From positions 620,001 through 684,000 of the forward strand of contig NZ_CP147846.1 of the NCBI RefSeq assembly GCF_037327425.1: a stretch of 64,000 nucleotides of DNA. Direction: 5' to 3'. The notes beneath the pieces were generated by a model that was not told where the DNA came from, did not search any database, and saw only the letters and a list, made by a program, of their open reading frames with translations. Every line of letters starts with the position of its first letter. Positions within the stretch are counted from its first letter, which is position 1. Source of the stretch: Rhodococcus sovatensis. GTDB lineage: Bacteria; Actinomycetota; Actinomycetes; Mycobacteriales; Mycobacteriaceae. Shown here piece by piece: positions 61,705-64,000 of the stretch. The translations under genes and the position numbers were made by a program.

Positions 61705-62708
61705 CACGATGCATCCACCAGTTCGGGTACAGGAATGAAGAAGTCTCCGTGGTCCGACTCGAACATCGCTCGCGCGCCGAGGTCGGGAACACCTGCCATG
61801 GCGGAGCGGACGTTCGCGGTCGGTGGTCCTGCGGTGCCCCACTGGTCCGACAGTTCGGGCGTACGACGCCACGTCCGGCAGAGCCAGGCGTCCTCGTCCA
61901 CCTGTTCGACCTCGGAGGTGTATTCGCAGACGAGCCCGGCCGGGTCGGTGAAGTAGGAGAACGTGTTGTCACCCGGTCCGTGACGGCCAGGGCCCCACTG
62001 TGGCGCGATGCCGTGCGAACGTAGGCTGCCGATGCCGCGCATGAAGTGATCGATGGACGGCATTTCGTAGGCGATGTGGTTGATCGAGGTCCAGGGCGCT
62101 TGGTTCAGTGCGATGACGTGGTGGTCGGAATTGCACCTCAGAAACGTCATCTGGCGCTCCGACCAGTCCGAAATCCGCATGCCGAGGACCTGGGTGTAGA
62201 ACGCGGCGGTTCGTTCGATGTCCACGGTGTTGAGAACGATGTGCGCGATCTTGCGCGGGATAGCACGCCGACCAGTGGGATCCTGGGCCGGGACTGCATG
62301 AGAATCGGCGGAGAGTTCGACGATGCGCCCCTCTGGATCTACCAGGCGCAGGCCGTAGCCGCCACCGGCGTGATCGAGCATCCCTGGCTCACGTAGGACG
62401 GGGACTCCGATGCGGTGCAGAGCACGCGCGGCGTCGTCGACTTCCCGGGGAGTCCCTACCGCAAAACTGATCCTTGCCAACGCATTCGAGTCGCCTCGCT
62501 GCAGGTCGAGAACGTGGTGATCGGTGCCTGTGGCTCGCAGCCAGAAGCGGTCGCCGTCTTCTTCGACGGTCGTCAGGCCCCAGACCTCGTGGTAGAAGTC
62601 GCGCGATGCGCGAGGGTCGGGCACGGTCAGAGCGGCCGATCGAAGGCTGCGAAGTGTGCAGACGGGTCGATCGGTGAGCACCGGTTGGCGGTGGGTGGGC
62701 ACTCGCAT
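61704..62708 (-). CDS. Extradiol ring-cleavage dioxygenase (VOC superfamily)
   Basis: This 334-residue protein has two tandem VOC domains, with iron ligands likely at His156 (IAHIVLNTVD), His211 (INHIAYEM) and Glu262 (CEYTSEVEQ). The N-terminal domain is the degenerate half seen in BphC-type enzymes. It cleaves a catechol beside the hydroxyl pair. The ATG follows AAGGA at a good distance; the open frame upstream overlaps the reductase gene. The adjacent hydrolase suggests a meta-cleavage route. The ring substrate cannot be read from the sequence. Confidence 0.9.
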   Translation of the reverse strand: MRVPTHRQPVLTDRPVCTLRSLRSAALTVPDPRASRDFYHEVWGLTTVEEDGDRFWLRATGTDHHVLDLQRGDSNALARISFAVGTPREVDDAARALHRIGVPVLREPGMLDHAGGGYGLRLVDPEGRIVELSADSHAVPAQDPTGRRAIPRKIAHIVLNTVDIERTAAFYTQVLGMRISDWSERQMTFLRCNSDHHVIALNQAPWTSINHIAYEMPSIDHFMRGIGSLRSHGIAPQWGPGRHGPGDNTFSYFTDPAGLVCEYTSEVEQVDEDAWLCRTWRRTPELSDQWGTAGPPTANVRSAMAGVPDLGARAMFESDHGDFFIPVPELVDAS

Positions 62709-62719
62709 GATCTGATTCC

Positions 62720-63670
62720 TTAGAGGTCGAGAACTAGTTCGGCCGAGCGACAACGGGATACGCACGGAAACATGGTCTTGTTCGCTGCGTGTTCGGATTC
62801 GCCGAGCAGGAAATCGCGATGGTCCACATCGCCCTTCACGACCCCGATTTCGCACGTTCCGCAGATGCCCTCCGTGCACGAACTCGGCACGTCGAGTCCC
62901 GCGTCCAACAGTGCGTCGAGGACCGACTGGTCCGGGGCCACCGGTACGCGGCGACCGCTGCGTTCGAGCACAAGGTCGAACGCTGTGTCACCGCCTTCGG
63001 GCGCGATCACCTCCGGTGCGGAGAATCGTTCGGTGCGCAACACCACCTCGGGCGGCATTGCGGCGGCCACCGCGTCGAGCAGAGGCGCCGGGCCGCAGCA
63101 GTAGACGACGGAGCCGGCAGTCAGGTCGCCGAGCAGGGCGGCGAGGTCGGGCAGCCCACCCTGCTCGTCATCGGCGTGGACGACGGCATTGGCCGCTCGA
63201 GATATCTCGTCGACGAACGCCATCGATGCACGAGAGCGTCCGGCGTACAACATCTTCCAGTTTCGGCCGGTGTGATCGAGACGGCGCATCATGGCCACGA
63301 TCGGTGTGATACCGACGCCGCCCGCGACGAGGACATGTTCGATTGCGTCCTCGTCGAGGGCGAACGCGTTTCGAGGCCCTGCCACCTCGATCTCCGCCCC
63401 CACGGACAGGGCGTCATGAACCAGAATGCTGCCGCCGCGTGACTTTTCGGCGCGGAGAACAGCGACGGTCCACTTTGTCCGGTCCGACGGATCCGAGCAC
63501 AACGAGTATTCGCGAACCAGGCCGCCAGGCAGGTGGAGAGCGACGTGGGCGCCGGGTTCCCACGTCGGTAGCGGAGCGCCGGTCGGGTCCACCAGAGTGA
63601 TACTGGTGACGCCGTCGGCCTCGTAGTTCTTCTGCTGAACGCGCAGCAGAATCGCGGTGTTGTCGTGCAT
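62720..63670 (-). CDS. Phthalate-dioxygenase-reductase-type oxidoreductase (VanB-like)
   Basis: This 316-residue flavoprotein has a flavin domain (LVREYSLCSDP, RGGSILVHDALSVG), an NAD domain (LVAGGVGITPIVAMM) and a C-terminal plant-type ferredoxin domain with Cys265, Cys270, Cys273 and Cys303. The order flavin-NAD-[2Fe-2S] and the length match VanB and phthalate dioxygenase reductase. It transfers electrons from NADH to the Rieske oxygenase in this operon. It lies 12 bp upstream of the extradiol dioxygenase gene. Confidence 0.95.
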   Translation of the reverse strand: MHDNTAILLRVQQKNYEADGVTSITLVDPTGAPLPTWEPGAHVALHLPGGLVREYSLCSDPSDRTKWTVAVLRAEKSRGGSILVHDALSVGAEIEVAGPRNAFALDEDAIEHVLVAGGVGITPIVAMMRRLDHTGRNWKMLYAGRSRASMAFVDEISRAANAVVHADDEQGGLPDLAALLGDLTAGSVVYCCGPAPLLDAVAAAMPPEVVLRTERFSAPEVIAPEGGDTAFDLVLERSGRRVPVAPDQSVLDALLDAGLDVPSSCTEGICGTCEIGVVKGDVDHRDFLLGESEHAANKTMFPCVSRCRSAELVLDL

Positions 63671-63714
63671 CGGACGTTCCTTCCGTGTAGGTCGTCGCAG
63701 GTGACCGAGGTGGG

Positions 63715-64000
63715 TCAGCGCGTGACGCCGTACATCTCCGAGCTCGGTGGGTAAGTGGGCAGCTGGGGCTTCGGTGCGCCGATGACGACACAGAACAGCG
63801 CATCGGTCTCGCCGACGTTGGCCAGGCTGCGGGGAACGCCGGCCGGGACGCGGATCAGGTCGCGGTAGCCAAGGCGCCTGACGGCTTTCTTGGTGCCGTC
63901 CTCTACGTCGTGGACGGCAACTTCCAGTTCGCCTTCGAGGACGTAGAAGACCTCTTCGACGTCGTGGTGAGTGTGTTCGGGGCCGACGGCACCAGCGGGC
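63715..64000 (-). CDS. Cupin-domain protein, C-terminal part (cut by window edge)
   Basis: The minus strand reads from the window edge to a TGA at 63715-63717 and encodes the last 94 residues of a cupin protein. HTHHDVEEVFYVLEGELEV is cupin motif 1 with His and Glu metal ligands, and YRDLIRVPAGVPRSLANVG is motif 2. The C-terminal tail is APKPQLPTYPPSSEMYGV. It lies 44 bp before the reductase gene and probably belongs to the aromatic operon. The start lies outside the window. Confidence 0.82.
   Translation of the reverse strand, partial: PAGAVGPEHTHHDVEEVFYVLEGELEVAVHDVEDGTKKAVRRLGYRDLIRVPAGVPRSLANVGETDALFCVVIGAPKPQLPTYPPSSEMYGVTR

Overview
The window is high-GC, gene-dense DNA typical of a mycolate actinomycete. 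Several genes point to Rhodococcus or a close relative: a monomeric NADP isocitrate dehydrogenase, a CYP136-like P450 divergent from a TetR gene, mycobacterial-style GabD, SCO6745-type and TerD proteins, and dense acyl-CoA and aromatic catabolism. The genus is an inference from gene content only. No rRNA, tRNA, CRISPR array or phage module was seen.

Layout. 1-7.7 kb (minus strand): a fatty-acid or acyl-CoA beta-oxidation operon (acyl-CoA dehydrogenase, thiolase, FadB/FadJ-type fusion, TetR regulator, acyl-CoA ligase, aldehyde dehydrogenase). Two copies of one palindrome, ahead of the first gene and ahead of the ligase, look like operators. 7.8-13.8 kb: an orphan metal/cobalamin-type binding lipoprotein, an unknown protein, an Nramp-like transporter with unusual signature helices, succinate-semialdehyde dehydrogenase and a secreted DUF4185-like protein. 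13.8-25 kb: a ten-gene sugar-alcohol or pentose operon on the minus strand with nearly every junction overlapping (ribose-type ABC transporter, three or four dehydrogenases, FGGY kinase, ribulose-phosphate epimerase-like and SIS isomerase-like proteins), divergent from a SorC regulator with paired operators.

25.3-26.6 kb: an IS110-family insertion sequence whose 5' non-coding part folds into a series of hairpins, a good candidate bridge RNA. 26.7-32.7 kb: an MFS drug exporter, a DUF2256/DUF3253 protein, a TetR/P450 divergent pair with a perfect operator, a monoacylglycerol-lipase-like hydrolase, and the end of a sulfonate/sulfate-ester operon (binding protein, ATPase, permease, flavin monooxygenase, TauD-type dioxygenase). 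36.9-38.0 kb: an IS630-family element with bipartite terminal repeats sits directly upstream of that operon. 38-48 kb: housekeeping and accessory genes including a short UvrA paralogue, TerD, a two-component system and a membrane beta-lactamase-like serine hydrolase. 48.2-50.4 kb: isocitrate dehydrogenase.

50.4-53.8 kb: a TetR gene divergent from a two-gene unit (PF10118-type hydrolase plus unknown multi-pass protein). It is bounded on both sides by the same family of palindromic repeats. 53.8-64 kb (minus strand): a compact aromatic-degradation operon. It holds a cupin protein, a ferredoxin-type reductase, an extradiol dioxygenase, a ring-cleavage hydrolase, two SDRs, a ThDP enzyme, a degenerate hydrolase, a small HTH protein, a Rieske oxygenase, a small unknown protein, a RidA protein and an AAHS-type transporter. 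The gene set implies Rieske demethylation or hydroxylation, meta-cleavage, hydrolysis and C-C lyase steps on an unidentified substrate. This operon and the repeat-bounded cassette beside it are the least explained parts of the window.
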